Part shown: positions 61,258-64,000 of the stretch, piece after piece
Position numbering within the stretch: the stretch's first letter is position 1
How the letters are laid out: the number at the start of each line of letters is the position of its first letter
Origin: Brachionus plicatilis
Lineage: Eukaryota > Rotifera > Eurotatoria > Ploima > Brachionidae
Length of the DNA: 64,000 nucleotides
Direction of reading: 5' to 3'
Assembly (NCBI GenBank): GCA_010279815.1
Contig: QEOQ01000192.1
Location: forward strand, 752,239 to 816,238
Notes under the pieces: model-generated
The model's input: the letters and a program-made list of their open reading frames with translations, nothing else
Databases searched by the model: none
Told to the model about the DNA's origin: nothing
Position numbers and translations under genes: made by a program

Positions 61258-61979
61258 GATTTCTTTATTTATTTGTTCGGACAAAAAATTTAATTGAATT
61301 GAAACTTAAAATTAGAAATACAAAAAAATATTTTAAAACCTTTTTTTTTTAATTTTAACTTAACATGAATTTTGAATTTCGAATAAATTGAATTTGAATT
61401 GAATAAAACCAAATTGAATTTGATTTTATTCGATTCTTTGATAAAGAAATTTATCAAAGAATATGTGGTATGTACTGACAACTTGAAGTTTATGATTTAG
61501 TTACCAAATTGTGACTTAAAATGATATTTAAATATTATTTGAAATATATTACGACAAAAAAAAGTTAAATTTTGAATTGCAAAATTTCAAAATATTGATT
61601 TAGATTTTATTTTTACTTCAGATAAAAATTCATATAATTTTCTAAATAATTAAAGATTAAAAAATTTATGTTTAATAAAGTTTAATCATTTATTTTTAAA
61701 AAATTGATTAATAATTCTTTTTTATTAAACTCAAAAACTAAAAATTTTGATTTGAAATTTAAATTTGAACATGAATTTCAAATTGCCGTACGTACGATAA
61801 AATGTTACTCACCTGTTCCTCAATGGATCCATAATCACGATTAGATTTAGCAAAAGTTTCACTGTTAATGATATATCTTATATTGTAAAACTTACATTTT
61901 ACTCCAATTCAAAAATGATTTGTCCTTTTTACTCTGAAAAAAAATTGACGCCAAAACATCAGCACAACATTTATTTTGG
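61258..61979. other. 3' flank of paralog B and spacer
   Basis: AT-rich. The 8-bp palindrome GTACGTAC occurs near 61790. No gene recognised. Confidence 0.35.
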
Positions 61980-61989
61980 TTTATTTGTC

Positions 61990-62112
61990 TGCTCGAGTCA
62001 AGTCTCAGGTCTCAAGTCAAGTCCAAGTTCAGACTTTTTTTTTTTCAAAAGTTCAAGCAAAGGCTTTTTTTTAATGACTTGGACTTTTTTTTGGGACTTT
62101 TAAACAACTCTG
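61990..62112. repeat. AAGTC-rich dispersed element, copy 4, inserted in integrase sequence
   Basis: AAGTCTCAGGTCTCAAGTCA and GACTTGGACTTTTTT are followed by the family end GGGACTTTTAAACAACTCTG at 62112. Retroelement integrase reading starts immediately after it. Confidence 0.65.
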
Positions 62113-62334
62113 GTTCGGTGTACCGGACTCAACTTGTACAGGAGTTCTGGGAATTGTTTGATGTGAGGCGTATCCTAACATGCTCATTTCACCGGCAATA
62201 CGATGGCTTATCGGAAAGATCTATAAAGGGTATGGTTACATGCTTCATTAAAAAGGATCTCGACAATAACACGAGATTCTACCCTCTCTGAGTATGGCGT
62301 ATAACACGGCAGTCCACTCAACTACAAAGTATAC
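62113..62334 (+). pseudogene. Retroelement integrase fragment, 5' part
   Basis: Reads, in broken frames, LVQEFWELFDVRRILTCSFH, QYDGLSERSIKGM, LDNNTRFYPL, then NTAVHSTTK. This is the catalytic-core region of an LTR-retrotransposon integrase, where FHPQTDG.SER and YNTAVHS.TKYTP are typical. An in-frame stop and a shift show decay. It continues after the insertion, at 62878. Confidence 0.8.
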
Positions 62335-62869
62335 GGCAAATTGAAGTTTCAGATGAAATTTTAAAATCAAAACGATCATTTAAAATTTCAAAACTTAATT
62401 AATCTAATGATTTTGATAATTTTTAAGAAATAAATACTAAACATTACTAGACATGTTATGTCTAATAATAGTTCATTATCAAATAAACATCAAAATGATT
62501 GATCTCTAATTTATTTGACAAAAACAATCAATAATTTAAATAATTCAGGTTTAGTTAATTCACCAATTCAAATTTATAACACTGAAATAATTTTATTTTT
62601 CCACTTAAATAAATTTTAAATTTTAAAATAGTTAATTTTTTTGTCTTTAAAAGTAAGTTTACATTCAAATCAATTAAAATATTTAAACCTTTTAAAGTTC
62701 AATAAAAAGGAACATTTTAAAATTTAAATATGAAAATTAAATTGATATGAAATGTCAAGTAATTGCTTTTGAAAAAATTCATTTTTTCTATATTATTAAA
62801 AAAAAATATTACAATTTATATTTTGATCTTTTGATCTTGATCTTAAACTTCAATTTGCCAAGTATACGC
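62335..62869. mobile_element. MITE inserted in the integrase pseudogene (535 bp)
   Basis: Inverted ends GGCAAATTGAAG and CTTCAATTTGCC; 8-bp duplication AAGTATAC at 62327-62334 and 62870-62877. Removing the element and one duplicate restores the integrase motif TTKYTPYELMFGRKP across the junction. The 8-bp duplication suggests a hAT-type element. No coding sequence was seen inside. Confidence 0.85.
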
Positions 62870-62940
62870 CATATGAGCTGATGTTCGGAAGAAAACCCAA
62901 GTTAACTATTGATCTAGTCTTTCAGGCACCAACAATTAAC
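62870..62940 (+). pseudogene. Retroelement integrase fragment, 3' part
   Basis: Encodes KYTPYELMFGRKPKLTIDLV followed by FQAP, directly continuing the 62113-62334 fragment once the insertion is removed. This is typical of the end of the integrase core. Confidence 0.8.
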
Positions 62941-63440
62941 ATTAAAAAAATTTTAACATAGAAGGTAGAATAGATTATTTATGGGAACTGCTTTTAGCGT
63001 TCAGTTTCAATTTGAATTTTCGGAACCGATGATTATTTTTTTTTATTTGATTTTTATTTTTAAATTTTTAAATTTTTTTTCGATGATTTAAAATCAAATT
63101 ATTTTCTAAAAAATCATAAAAAACACTATTTTAAAATTGACTTGAATAAATTTATAATAAAACCTAAAAAACATTGGATGACAATGCCTCTCAGAACTTT
63201 AGCAATAAATATTTTAGTGATAAAGATAATTACTTAAAAACGAATAAATGATTTATTGAAACATTTTTTCAAGTTAAAATTCTGGATTATAATAGTACCG
63301 TTTCTACTTTAAGGATTAGCTGGTACCGTTTCGGATTTTAGTTTTAAGTTCTTGGACAAAATAGTTTTTAGATTTAGTCTCTGGTTACTCGAACATATAT
63401 TTATTTTGGTTCCAATAGCTGTTTTTAATGATAAATCTAT
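62941..63440. other. Spacer, nothing recognised
   Basis: AT-rich sequence. The word GTACCGTTTC occurs twice near 63295 and 63323 without an evident role. Confidence 0.3.
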
Positions 63441-63444
63441 TTTT

Positions 63445-63542
63445 CAGACTTGGACTTTTGAAAAAAATTTTAAAAAAAGTCTGGAATTGGGCTTTTTTCT
63501 TTTAGCTTGGGATTTATTTTGGAACTTTAATACAACTCTGAT
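63445..63542. repeat. AAGTC-rich dispersed element, copy 5
   Basis: CAGACTTGGACTTTTG, then AAAAAAAGTCTGGA, ending ACTTTAATACAACTCTG; a degenerate member of the same family. Confidence 0.5.
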
Positions 63543-63563
63543 AAAATTCATCGGGTGAGGTTG

Positions 63564-63752
63564 AATGTCAAGCTAAAATCTGGTAAAGTCAAGCTTAAAT
63601 CTGTTAAAGTCAAGCAAATTTTTTTTTTATCAGTCTCACCGAGAAAGTCAAGCCAAAAATATCTAAACTGGGAAAATCAAGCTTAAATTATTTTTTTCTG
63701 TTAAAGTCAAGCCAAAAAAAGTGGAAAGCAAGCAAATGAGATTAAAGTCAAG
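63564..63752. repeat. Irregular AAAGTCAAGC repeat cluster
   Basis: AAAGTCAAGC or GTCAAGC recurs about seven times with spacings of 15-40 bases (for example 63568, 63586, 63607, 63648, 63705 and 63744). A reverse-complement relative lies at 8660-8785. Possibly subterminal repeats of another element. Confidence 0.5.
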
Positions 63753-64000
63753 CTTTTTAGAATTTTTTTCATTCAAAAGAATTTTTCTTTAAAATAAAGA
63801 AATCATTTATCAACCGAGTGAATCATGTTTTTTGAATGATTTTCTAAAATTTTAGCTTATAAAATTTTTATAAGCTAAAATTTATAGTTTGGCAAAATTT
63901 TGTTTAACAAAAGATAATTAGGTCGTTTTATAAAAATAGTTTTTGTTGTTAATTAAATGTCTTTTAAATAATTAAAAACAATTTTATCAGTTAAAATATG

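Overview
The window looks like nuclear DNA from a very AT-rich animal with mostly tiny introns (about 40-90 nt, GT-AG) and many small non-autonomous transposons. Base composition, intron size and gene content (WSC receptors, chondroitin-synthase-like enzymes, a CARD protein, SFSWAP, NIP45) would fit a monogonont rotifer such as Brachionus. That assignment is inference. All gene models below were spliced by hand from the sequence; the exon lengths of each complete model sum to whole codons.

Layout. (1) 1-11.4 kb: three chondroitin-synthase-like genes. One degenerate member is on the minus strand (223-2296), divergent from a plus-strand gene (2934-4832). A near-identical third copy (9471-11355) lies 6.5 kb further on. 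A LINE fragment, a hAT-type element and a 9-bp-TSD foldback element lie between the two copies. (2) 13.1-14.4 kb: an intracellular leucine-rich-repeat gene, then a 275-base assembly gap. (3) 14.8-17.8 kb: repeats, including a complete solo LTR. (4) 17.8-22.5 kb: a secreted, probably GPI-anchored protein with seven beta-propeller-like repeats, and a truncated, inverted duplicate facing away from it. (5) 22.9-28.4 kb: a CARD domain fused to an APPBP2-like TPR protein. (6) 30.0-33.5 kb: SFSWAP on the minus strand. (7) 38.5-39.9 kb: a NIP45/Rad60-type protein with two SUMO-like domains. (8) 42.0-61.3 kb: two tandem paralogous receptors of about 1500 residues. Both have the order signal peptide, 2 WSC, PKD, 2 WSC, PKD, 2 WSC, PKD, 4 WSC, three EGF, TM and a short tail. 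(9) 61.3-64 kb: decayed retroelement integrase cut by two other repeats.

The most interesting items are the WSC/PKD/EGF receptor pair with its regular exon grammar, the CARD-APPBP2 fusion, the seven-repeat propeller gene with its inverted copy, and the chondroitin-synthase-like cluster with altered catalytic motifs. No CRISPR array, rRNA or convincing tRNA was seen.
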